Origin: Neisseria mucosa
Lineage (GTDB): Bacteria; Pseudomonadota; Gammaproteobacteria; Burkholderiales; Neisseriaceae
Reading direction: 5' to 3'
Assembly: GCF_003044445.1 (NCBI RefSeq)
Contig: NZ_POWX01000004.1
Coordinates: forward strand, 62,001 to 126,000
DNA: 64,000 bases
A model generated the notes under the pieces. The model made no database searches. It saw only the letters and a program-made list of their open reading frames with translations, and was not told the origin of the DNA. Numbering within the stretch: position 1 is the stretch's first letter; the number at the start of each line of letters is the position of its first letter. The position numbers and the translations under genes are program-made. This document shows, in pieces, positions 18,997-26,511 of this stretch.

Positions 18997-19000
18997 TATG

Positions 19001-19055
19001 AAAAAAGGTCGTCTGAAAACAGGATTTCAATGAAATTTGCTTTTCAGACGACTTG
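19001..19055. terminator. Terminator between convergent DUF445 and aldehyde dehydrogenase genes
   Basis: AAAAAAGGTCGTCTGAAAA faces CTTTTCAGACGACTT. It lies between stops at 18996 (+) and 19074 (-) and could serve both. Confidence 0.65.
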
Positions 19056-19073
19056 TTGCTTCTAGTAGCAAAC

Positions 19074-20510
19074 TTAATCCGCCACATCGATACACAAATA
19101 TTTCAATTCCAAATATTCGTCCGCACCGTATTTGCTGCCTTCGCGTCCCAGCCCACTGCGTTTTACGCCACCGAACGGTGCCGCTTCATTGCTGATTAAG
19201 CCCGTATTGATGCCGACCATGCCGTATTCCAAGGCTTCGCCGACGCGCCACTGGCGGGCGGTGTCGGAGGTGAAGAGGTAGGCCGCCAAACCGTATTCCG
19301 TATCGTTGGCGGCCGCGATGACTTCGGCTTCGGTTTCAAAGCGGAACACGGGGCACAACGGCCCGAAGGTTTCTTCGCGCGCCACCGCCATTTGCGCCGT
19401 TACGCCGCTTAAAACGGTCGGTTCGAAAAACGTTCCGCCCAATGCGCTGCGTTTGCCGCCGGTCAGGCAGACCGCGCCTTTGGAGAGCGCGTCGGCGATG
19501 TGCTGCTCGACTTTCTCCACCGCTTTTTCCTCAATCAGCGGCCCTTGGTTGACGCCTTCATCCAAGCCGTTGCCCAATTTGAGCGCAGCTACTTTTTCAC
19601 TCAATTTACGGCAAAATTCTTCGTAAATTCCTGATTGAGCGTAAACGCGGTTGGTGCAGACGCAGGTCTGACCGCTGTTGCGGAACTTGCTGGCGAGTGC
19701 ACCTTCGACGGCTTTGTCCAAATCGGCATCGTCAAACACGATAAACGGCGCGTTGCCGCCCAGTTCCAAACTGAGTTTTTTAATGTCTGCCGCGCTGTCG
19801 GCAAAAATTTTCGCGCCGACTTCGGTCGAACCCGTAAAGCTGATTTTGCGCACGGTCGGATTCGTGGCAAATTCATGGCTGATTTCCGAAGCACGACCGC
19901 TAACGACGGGAAGCAAATCCTGCGGCACGCCAGCTTCGTAAGCCAGTAGCGCCAGCGCATACGCGCTCAGGGGCGTGAGCGACGCAGGTTTGACTATCAT
20001 CGCGCAGCCCACCGCCAAAGCAGGCGCAGCCTTGCGCGCAATCATCGCGGACGGGAAGTTCCACGGCGTAATCGCGGCGGTAACGCCGACAGGCTGTTTC
20101 AACACGACCAGTTTTTGCGACGCCTTCACACTTGTCAGCACATCGCCGTCAATCCGCCGCGCCTCTTCGGCAAACCAGCGCACAAACGAAGCCGCATAAT
20201 CGATTTCGCCGCGCGCCTCGGTCAGGCTTTTACCCTGTTCCATCGTCATGATGCGCGCCAGTTCTTCTTTGTTTTCCTTTATCAGAAAATACCAACGCCA
20301 CAACACATCGGCGCGTTCCAACGCAGTTTTTGCCGCCCATAATTTTTGTGCTGCATCCGCCTTTTGAATCAGCAGCTTGAGGTCGTCTGAATGGGTCGTG
20401 CGGACAAACGCCAAAGTCTCGCCCGTCGCCGGATTATCGACTTTGATGCCGTCTGAAATCGGGGAAAAAGAAATGTCGGGATGATTTAACAATGATGCAA
20501 AAGAGTTCAT
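19074..20510 (-). CDS. gabD: Succinate-semialdehyde dehydrogenase (NADP type)
   Basis: A 478-residue aldehyde dehydrogenase. Start chosen at 20510 (MNSFASLLNHPDIS), since 26 upstream codons have no family match. Motifs are the NADP-binding TPWNFPSAMIARKAAPALA (about 148-167), FTGSTEVGAKIFADSA with the glycine turn (about 223), the catalytic-base ELGGNAPFIVFDDADL (about 253), and the nucleophilic Cys in FRNSGQTCVCTNRVY (about 285). GabD oxidises succinate semialdehyde to succinate. No 4-aminobutyrate transaminase is adjacent, so its source of substrate is unclear. The gene contains, at 20446-20457, the exact meningococcal-type uptake sequence, and a local-dialect copy about 60 bases away encoding HSDDL. 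Confidence 0.88.
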   Translation of the reverse strand: MNSFASLLNHPDISFSPISDGIKVDNPATGETLAFVRTTHSDDLKLLIQKADAAQKLWAAKTALERADVLWRWYFLIKENKEELARIMTMEQGKSLTEARGEIDYAASFVRWFAEEARRIDGDVLTSVKASQKLVVLKQPVGVTAAITPWNFPSAMIARKAAPALAVGCAMIVKPASLTPLSAYALALLAYEAGVPQDLLPVVSGRASEISHEFATNPTVRKISFTGSTEVGAKIFADSAADIKKLSLELGGNAPFIVFDDADLDKAVEGALASKFRNSGQTCVCTNRVYAQSGIYEEFCRKLSEKVAALKLGNGLDEGVNQGPLIEEKAVEKVEQHIADALSKGAVCLTGGKRSALGGTFFEPTVLSGVTAQMAVAREETFGPLCPVFRFETEAEVIAAANDTEYGLAAYLFTSDTARQWRVGEALEYGMVGINTGLISNEAAPFGGVKRSGLGREGSKYGADEYLELKYLCIDVAD

Positions 20511-20916
20511 GCCTGCCCTCGTATGTATAGATGATAGATGGAGGTCATTATTCTCTTGATAGGGGAAAAGCGCAAACTGCTGAAACATTACGTCGCCGAT
20601 TTTTCGACTTTGCCGTTTTATAGTGGATTAAATTTAAATCAGGACAAGGCGACGAAGCCGCAGACAGTACAAATAGTACGACAAGGCGAGGCAACGCCGT
20701 ACTGGTTTAAATTTAATCCACTATATATTGAGCGAAATAGCAAAACCCGCAACTATATAAGGGTAAAATATTTAGATGTCCTTTCAAAAGTAAATTTACT
20801 TTTCCGTTTGATGCTTTTATTAAAGATTTGTCTAAACCAAAGACAAAGTATGTTATCTCTGCTATTGTGTTAACGTTTAGCACCACTTTTATCAATAATT
20901 CATATGGAGTAAACCG
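20511..20916. other. Intergenic region with Correia element and lipoprotein promoter
   Basis: The first 108 bases show no feature, 20619-20725 is a Correia element, and 20726-20916 is AT-rich leader that can hold the promoter of the lipoprotein gene (for example the TTGTGTTAACG stretch near 20865). No gene was found. Confidence 0.5.
20619..20725. repeat. Correia repeat enclosed element, 107-bp form
   Basis: It begins TATAGTGGATTAAATTTAAA and ends with the complement of the same terminus. The core contains GACAAGGCGACGAAGCCGCA and GTACGACAAGGCGAGGCAAC. These are the hallmarks of the short neisserial Correia element. It lies about 190 bases before the ACP-like lipoprotein gene. Confidence 0.95.
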
Positions 20917-21474
20917 ATGAATAAAAATACCAAGTTACTGATTTCTGCCGTTATTGCCGCTGCCGCGCTGTCCGCATGTTCCAGCTCTTCCAAAGGAAAA
21001 CCTGCTGCGCAACCTGCTCCTGCTCCGCAACAAGCAGCGCAACAAAACCAACCTTTCACTCCTCAAACCATGAAAGTGGACGCTATCGACAGCACCAAAG
21101 AGGTACACTACCGCTGCGGTCAAAACGGTCAAGACCCATTGAGCGTTATGTACGGCTTCAAAGGCAACGAACCTGTTGCAGCACAAGTGAAATACAAAAA
21201 CGAACTGACCCCCAACCTGTTCCGCATCGTCGGCTCCAGCGACGATATTAATGCCTTCTGGGGCGAAAATGTCGCATGGGTGGCAGGTCGTGCCAATTTG
21301 GGCAATATCGACAAAGTGGACGGCAATATGCTGACCGTACGCGGTAAAACAACTGTTAACGGCAAAGAAGAAGTCGTTGATCAAATCGTTGCGAAATACT
21401 GCTCCGTTGCCAACGCCCCTGCCAAAGCAGGCAAACCGGCTCCTAAAAAATCTGCCGGAAAAGCAAAACGTTAA
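20917..21474 (+). CDS. Lipoprotein with ACP/MliC-like lysozyme-inhibitor domain
   Basis: A 185-residue lipoprotein with GGAG eight bases before the ATG. The signal peptide ends in a lipobox LSAC at about residues 18-21, followed by a Pro/Ala/Gln-rich linker. Residues about 60-160 show EVHYRCGQ...LSVMYGF, FWGENVAWVAGRANLG and VAKYCSV, which is the pattern of the neisserial adhesin complex protein (ACP) and MliC-type lysozyme inhibitors: two Cys bracketing a small beta-barrel. The C-terminus is Lys/Pro-rich (APKKSAGKAKR). I infer a periplasmic or surface lysozyme inhibitor; the match is by pattern only. Confidence 0.65.
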   Translation: MNKNTKLLISAVIAAAALSACSSSSKGKPAAQPAPAPQQAAQQNQPFTPQTMKVDAIDSTKEVHYRCGQNGQDPLSVMYGFKGNEPVAAQVKYKNELTPNLFRIVGSSDDINAFWGENVAWVAGRANLGNIDKVDGNMLTVRGKTTVNGKEEVVDQIVAKYCSVANAPAKAGKPAPKKSAGKAKR

Positions 21475-21503
21475 TTTCTAACTCCACCCGTAGAAGTTAA
21501 TCT

Positions 21504-21536
21504 GAGGTCGTCTGAAAATTTTCAGACGACCTTTTT
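21504..21536 (+). terminator. Uptake-sequence hairpin after the ACP-like lipoprotein gene
   Basis: GAGGTCGTCTGAAAA is directly followed by its complement and TTTTT, 30 bases past the stop. Confidence 0.8.
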
Positions 21537-21732
21537 GCATTTTGTGTAATTCATTACCAAGAGCAGCATAGAAGTGTCCGTCTTATACAGTCGATTACTT
21601 TCAAAGAATCCTTCCCTTTAAGCCAATCTTTCCCTTCCTCTATCTGAAACAAGAAAAGTGTGTTCCTTTCCATACAGTCAAAACAATACCGCCATATTTG
21701 CATCACAACTATCAAATCAACTACCCAAAATA

Positions 21733-21775
21733 AAAAAGTCGTCTGAAAACCTGTTGCCAAGTTTTCAGATGACTT
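21733..21775 (-). terminator. Degenerate uptake-sequence hairpin behind secF
   Basis: AAAAAGTCGTCTGAAAAC faces GTTTTCAGATGACTT. Both arms carry the matching change G to A / C to T, so the stem is kept although the uptake consensus is lost. Confidence 0.65.
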
Positions 21776-21799
21776 CTTCAAATCGCAATCATGAAAAAA

Positions 21800-22735
21800 T
21801 CAGACCACGACTTCTTCTTTCTTCTTCACTTCCTTCGCGATATTGTCGCGGCTCAGACCAAACATCAGCAAGAGCGGGCTGGCTACCAATACTGAAGAGT
21901 AAATACCGAACACGATACCGATGGTCAACGCCATGGAGAAACCGTGCAACGCTGCGCCGCCGAACACCAGCATGGAAACGACCATTGCCTCGGTCGAACC
22001 GTGGGTAATGATGGTACGGCTCATGGTGGCGGTAATCGCGTTGTCAATGACTTGCGGAACGGTGTGTCCGCGCATACTCGGTTTGCGGAAGTTCTCACGG
22101 ATACGGTCGAAGACGACGACGGATTCGTTCACGGAATAGCCCAATACGGCAAGGATACCCGCTAACACGGTCAGTGAGAACTCCCATTGGAAGAAGGCGA
22201 AGCAGCCTAAAATAATCACGATGTCGTGCATATTCGCGATGATGGCGGATACAGCGAAACGCCATTCAAAGCGCATCGACAGGTAAACGATGATACCCGC
22301 CACGACGAAGCCCAGTGCCATCAGACCGTTGGTTACCAATTCTTCGCCTACCTGCGGACCGATAAATTCGACTTGGCGCAGGGTAACGTCGGGCTGCTCT
22401 TTTTTCAGCAAGTCCATAACCTGATTGGAAAGCTGGGCGGAAGTTACGCCTTCTTTGTTGGGCAGACGAATCATAATGTGTTTATTCGTACCCAACGCCT
22501 GAACTTGGACATCACCCATTTTCAGGGTATCGAGTTTTTCACGGGTTTTGTTGACGTCCACGCCCTGCTGATATTGCACTTCCATCACGGTACCGCCGGT
22601 AAATTCGACGGAGAAGTTCAAACCTTTGGTAACGAGGAAGAATACGGCGGCAATAAAGGTTACCAACGAAATAAAGGTCGTCAGTTTGCCGTAGCTCATA
22701 AACGGGATGTCGCGTTTGATTTTAAAGAGTTCCAT
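21800..22735 (-). CDS. secF: Protein translocase subunit SecF
   Basis: A 311-residue inner-membrane protein with six membrane segments. The first is near residues 17-36, followed by the periplasmic NFSVEFTGGTVMEVQY motif; the later block has LAGILAVLGYSVNESVVVFDRIRENFR (about 185-212) and the TTHGSTEAMV-type SMTLITHGS segment here reading RTIITHGSTEAM. SecF pairs with SecD to pull proteins across the membrane using the proton gradient. It starts three bases after the secD stop, so translation is coupled. The C-terminus is Lys/Glu-rich. Confidence 0.97.
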   Translation of the reverse strand: MELFKIKRDIPFMSYGKLTTFISLVTFIAAVFFLVTKGLNFSVEFTGGTVMEVQYQQGVDVNKTREKLDTLKMGDVQVQALGTNKHIMIRLPNKEGVTSAQLSNQVMDLLKKEQPDVTLRQVEFIGPQVGEELVTNGLMALGFVVAGIIVYLSMRFEWRFAVSAIIANMHDIVIILGCFAFFQWEFSLTVLAGILAVLGYSVNESVVVFDRIRENFRKPSMRGHTVPQVIDNAITATMSRTIITHGSTEAMVVSMLVFGGAALHGFSMALTIGIVFGIYSSVLVASPLLLMFGLSRDNIAKEVKKKEEVVV

Positions 22736-22738
22736 GTC

Positions 22739-24592
22739 TTACTCCTTGCCAGCCGCAGTTTCGGCTTTAGGTTTCCATACTGCGCCGATGGAAATGTTCT
22801 GCAATTTGCGGCGGCGTCCGTACCAAAGATTCACTAAGGCGCGGAAGACGACGACGGATGAGTACATCGAAGTCAGGATACCCAGACAGTGTACGACGGC
22901 AAACCCGCGGACCGGGCCGGAACCGAATACCAAAAGGGCAATACCGGCAATCAGAGAGGTCAGGTTGGAGTCGACGATGGTTGCCCATGCGTGTTGGAAA
23001 CCGAGGTTGATTGCCTGTTGCGGCGGCACACCTTCGCGCAACTCTTCGCGGATACGTTCGTTAATCAATACGTTGGAGTCAATCGCCATACCCAACGTCA
23101 ACGCCAATGCGGCAATACCGGGCAGCGTCAGCGTTGCCTGCATGGCAGACAAAATACCGACTAAGAACAAGATGTTGGTACTCAGGGCGATGGTCGAGAA
23201 GAATCCCATCAGGCGGTAGTAAACCACCATGAACAAGGCAACGGCGGTAAAGCCCCATAAGGTCGAATGGAAACCTTTTTCAATGTTTTCTTTACCCAAA
23301 GACGGGCCGATGGTGCGCTCTTCCACGATTTGCATCGGTGCAGCGAGAGAACCTGCACGCAGCAACAAGGAAGTATCATTGGCCTCCGCCTGCGTCATGC
23401 TGCCGGAAATTTCCACGCGTCCGCCGGTAATAGCGGAACGGATAACCGGTGCGGTAACCACTTCGGATTTGCCTTGGTCAATCAACACCATCGCCATGCG
23501 TTTGCCGACGTTGGCGGCGGTCAATTCGCCGAAAATACTGCCGCCTGCGCTATCCAAGCTCAGACTGACGGCAGGTGCGCCCATTTGGTCGAAACTGGGT
23601 TGCGCGTCATTGATATTGTCACCGGTCAATTCAACCTGTTTGTTAATCAGCAAGGTTTCAGGATGATCACCACCACTGGTCAGCAACTCGAAACCGCTCG
23701 GAACATTACCTTCCAAAGCTTCGCGCACTTTGACAGGGTCGTCTTCCACCATGCGTACTTCCAAAGTCGCGGTACGGCCGATAATGTCTTTTGCTTTGGC
23801 TGTATCTTGTACACCCGGCAGCTGCACGACGATACGGTCGAGGCCAGATTGCTGGATGACAGGTTCAGCCACGCCCAACTCATTGACACGGTTATGCAAG
23901 GTGGTGATGTTTTGTTTCACCGCATCGGATCGTACTTTGTTAATCGCTTCTTCGGACAATGTCAGCGTGATGTTATTGCCGTCGGCATTTAAATTTGCCT
24001 CAGGGAAAAGCTGACGCAGCTTAGGCATGGCTTTTTGTACGTCGGCAACGTCCTGCATCGGGACAATCAGACCGTTTTCAATCTGACGGACGGTACCGGT
24101 GCGGATTTTTTCACGGCGCATTTCGCGGCGGATGTCGCCCGAATAACGTTCAAACGTTTTCTGCATCGCAGCTTTCATGTCCACCTGCATGGTGAAATGC
24201 ACACCGCCGCGCAAGTCCAAGCCTAAGAACATCGGATTGGCGCCGATTTTTGCCATCCATTCGGGGCTGTCTGCCAGCAGGTTGAGCGCAGTAATATAGC
24301 CATCGCCCAAAGTGTTTTCTATAACGTCGCGGGCTTTAAGCTGGGTTTCGGTATCTTTGAAACGCACTTTCAGCGAGTTGTTTGTAACAAACATCCCGTC
24401 GGTCTGAATACCTGCCTGCTTCAGCGCGGCATCCACTTTGGACTGGGTCTGTTCGTTGATAACGATGGCTTGTCGGTTGGTTGATACCTGTACTGCGGGC
24501 GTTTCACCGAAAAGGTTGGGCAGCGAATACACTACGGCAACCAAAATCGAGCACGCAATCAGCAGGTATTTCCATAAAGGATAACGGTTCAT
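22739..24592 (-). CDS. secD: Protein translocase subunit SecD
   Basis: A 617-residue partner of SecF. The N-terminal membrane segment is at LLIACSILVAVVYSLPN, followed by LGLDLRGGVHFTMQVDM (about 120), a large periplasmic region with ELGVAEPVIQQSGLDRIVVQLPGVQD (about 238-263), and the C-terminal five-helix block with LTLPGIAALALTLGMAIDSNVLINERIREEL (about 495-525) and FGSGPVRGFAV. Gene order yajC-secD-secF on the minus strand is the conserved one. Confidence 0.97.
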   Translation of the reverse strand: MNRYPLWKYLLIACSILVAVVYSLPNLFGETPAVQVSTNRQAIVINEQTQSKVDAALKQAGIQTDGMFVTNNSLKVRFKDTETQLKARDVIENTLGDGYITALNLLADSPEWMAKIGANPMFLGLDLRGGVHFTMQVDMKAAMQKTFERYSGDIRREMRREKIRTGTVRQIENGLIVPMQDVADVQKAMPKLRQLFPEANLNADGNNITLTLSEEAINKVRSDAVKQNITTLHNRVNELGVAEPVIQQSGLDRIVVQLPGVQDTAKAKDIIGRTATLEVRMVEDDPVKVREALEGNVPSGFELLTSGGDHPETLLINKQVELTGDNINDAQPSFDQMGAPAVSLSLDSAGGSIFGELTAANVGKRMAMVLIDQGKSEVVTAPVIRSAITGGRVEISGSMTQAEANDTSLLLRAGSLAAPMQIVEERTIGPSLGKENIEKGFHSTLWGFTAVALFMVVYYRLMGFFSTIALSTNILFLVGILSAMQATLTLPGIAALALTLGMAIDSNVLINERIREELREGVPPQQAINLGFQHAWATIVDSNLTSLIAGIALLVFGSGPVRGFAVVHCLGILTSMYSSVVVFRALVNLWYGRRRKLQNISIGAVWKPKAETAAGKE

Positions 24593-24667
24593 GGTAAACC
24601 TTCGATTTATTATTAAGACAAACAGCCGCGCTCAGCTTTCCGAGGCGGCTCTTGGCAAAAATACGGA

Positions 24668-24934
24668 TTACTCGGCTTTGGCGGCAATCGCGTTACGTTC
24701 CACTTCGACTTCGATTTTTGCACCCTGACCGATGTCCACAGTGAAAAACTGCTCGCCGACTTTGGTAACACGGCCTTTGAAGCCTGCTGCCAAAACAACC
24801 TTATCGCCGACTTTCAAAGCGGCAAGCATGGCTTGGTGTGCTTTGAATTTCTTTTGTTGGGGACGCATGATCAGGAAGTAGAACACCACCATAATCAGCA
24901 CTAAAGGGGCAAATTGGGCCACAGTTTGATTCAT
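24668..24934 (-). CDS. yajC: Sec translocon accessory protein YajC
   Basis: An 88-residue single-span protein. Start chosen at 24934 (MNQTVAQFAPLVLIMVVFYF); the frame is open 21 codons upstream but without family match. The membrane helix is followed by LIMRPQQKKFKAHQAMLAAL and KVGDKVVLAAGFKGRVTKVG, the YajC signature. It associates with SecDF. secD begins 75 bases downstream. Confidence 0.95.
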   Translation of the reverse strand: MNQTVAQFAPLVLIMVVFYFLIMRPQQKKFKAHQAMLAALKVGDKVVLAAGFKGRVTKVGEQFFTVDIGQGAKIEVEVERNAIAAKAE

Positions 24935-25164
24935 AATTTGTCCGTTTTCTAAGAGATTAAAATTAAGTAAAACACCGCTTGCGGCAGAAAAAAGCATTGG
25001 TACAGCCGCAAAATTAAGCTATTCTAAAGGTCGTCTGAAAAATTTCCAAGCTTTTCCCTATTTATTAACCATATTTATCATGTCAGGTCGTCTGAAAATG
25101 AAGTTTCCATGACATTAAGACCTGCCCCCTTCCCACCAACGACAGGCTCCGCGCCCTTTTCCTC
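24935..25164. other. Intergenic region between yajC and the deacetylase gene
   Basis: Two forward uptake sequences occur at about 25027-25040 and 25085-25098. The AT-rich stretch near 24955-25025 can carry divergent promoters. Nothing else was seen. Confidence 0.4.
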
Positions 25165-26295
25165 ATGAAAAAACTCATTCGACGACTGCGTACGCGCCTA
25201 CGCCGCCTTTTGGGTAAAAATGCGCGCACGGTCTGGATTTCTCATCCCATTTTTGCGCAACACCAGCCCGGCGTAGGACACCCCGACTCGCCCGAACGCA
25301 CTGCCGTTATCAAGGCAGAACTCAAACGCCAGGATATTTGGCGGCATCTGCAAACTGTCGAAGCCGAAGAAATCAGCGATGCCCGCCTCGCCTTGGTTCA
25401 TCCGCGCAAATACCTGCGCTCTCTAGAAGCCTGCCTGCCCCAGCCGGACAAAATCTACCGTCTCGACGGCGACACCGTCATGAGTCATGGTTCGCTCAAA
25501 GCTGCCCGTCACGCCGCAGGTGCTGTCGTTCAGGCGGTGGACATGGTAATGAATAAGAAAGCATGGCACGCCTTTTGCGCCGTCCGCCCACCCGGACATC
25601 ACGCACACAGCGATAAAGCCGGCGGTTTCTGCCTATTAAACAATGTCGCCGCAGGCGTCATGCATGCCATTGCCGAATACCGCCTGCAACGCATCGCCGT
25701 CATCGACTTCGACGTCCATTACGGCGACGGCACAGCGGAAATCTTCAAAGACGACCCGCGCGTCCTGTTTATGAACCTTTTTGAAACCGACCTCTTCCCA
25801 TTTCCCGAAACCAACCATTCTGCCAACGGTGCCAATATGCTGCACCTGCCTTTCGCATCCAACACCGGCAGCCGCGTTTTCCGCACTACCGTACGCGAAC
25901 AATGGTTGCACAAACTGACCGCATTCAAACCCGAGCTGGTCTTACTGTCTGCAGGTTTCGATGGGCACAAACAAGACGAAACAGGTCGTTTGAACCTGCA
26001 CGAAGCCGATTTCGCCTGGCTAACCCACAAAATCATCCAAGCCGCATCAAGCTGCTCAGGCAGAATCGTTTCCGTACTGGAAGGCGGCTACACACTCGAA
26101 CCTTTGGCAAAATCCGCCGCAGCCCATATCAGCGTCCTCGTAGGACTACCCAAAGCAGACTATGTTGCCGCCTATCAAAGACACTTGAAACGCGGGCAAA
26201 AAAGGGGAGATTCCCAGTCTTCCGAATGGCAATCTAAATTATTAAACGAAAGATTATCTGAAAATAAGATTCAAGGTTTTCAGACGACCTTTTAG
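25165..26295 (+). CDS. Histone-deacetylase family (acetylpolyamine amidohydrolase-like) hydrolase
   Basis: A 376-residue zinc hydrolase of the HDAC fold. After a basic N-terminus (MKKLIRRLRTRLRRLLGKN) come GHPDSPERTAVI (about 37), VRPPGHHAHSDKAGGFCLLNNVA (about 138-160) with the catalytic His pair, VIDFDVHYGDGTAEIF with the zinc Asp and His (about 175), LVLLSAGFDGHKQD (second zinc Asp, about 268) and VLEGGYTLEPLA. Bacterial members deacetylate polyamines or other small acetyl substrates. The last fourteen residues (LSENKIQGFQTTF and neighbours) are encoded by a degenerate plus an exact uptake sequence, so the reading frame ends inside its own terminator hairpin. The true function is not known. 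Confidence 0.87.
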   Translation: MKKLIRRLRTRLRRLLGKNARTVWISHPIFAQHQPGVGHPDSPERTAVIKAELKRQDIWRHLQTVEAEEISDARLALVHPRKYLRSLEACLPQPDKIYRLDGDTVMSHGSLKAARHAAGAVVQAVDMVMNKKAWHAFCAVRPPGHHAHSDKAGGFCLLNNVAAGVMHAIAEYRLQRIAVIDFDVHYGDGTAEIFKDDPRVLFMNLFETDLFPFPETNHSANGANMLHLPFASNTGSRVFRTTVREQWLHKLTAFKPELVLLSAGFDGHKQDETGRLNLHEADFAWLTHKIIQAASSCSGRIVSVLEGGYTLEPLAKSAAAHISVLVGLPKADYVAAYQRHLKRGQKRGDSQSSEWQSKLLNERLSENKIQGFQTTF

Positions 26296-26322
26296 CGGGT
26301 AGATTGCTCTCCAGATTGTTGT

Positions 26323-26429
26323 TATGGTGGATTAAATTTAAATCAGGACAAGGCAACGAAGCCGCAGACAGTACAAATAGTACGGCAAGGCGAGGCAACG
26401 CCGTACTGGTTTAAATTTAATCCACTATA
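26323..26429. repeat. Correia repeat enclosed element, 107-bp form
   Basis: The left end reads TATGGTGGATTAAATTTAAA with one change from the usual TATAGTGG, and the right end is the standard complement. The core matches the copies at 20619 and 29547. It lies between convergent genes. Confidence 0.95.
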
Positions 26430-26464
26430 CCGTAAAAGGTCGTCTGAAAATCCTACCCACTCAA

Positions 26465-26494
26465 AAACAAACCGCCCTTTCAGGCGGTTTGTTT
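26465..26494 (-). terminator. Rho-independent terminator of the two-barrel lipoprotein gene
   Basis: AAACAAACCGCC and GGCGGTTTGTTT form a perfect 12-bp stem round a 6-base loop, 17 bases past the minus-strand stop at 26512. It carries no uptake sequence. Confidence 0.85.
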
Positions 26495-26511
26495 TCAGCT
26501 TAAACAGACGG

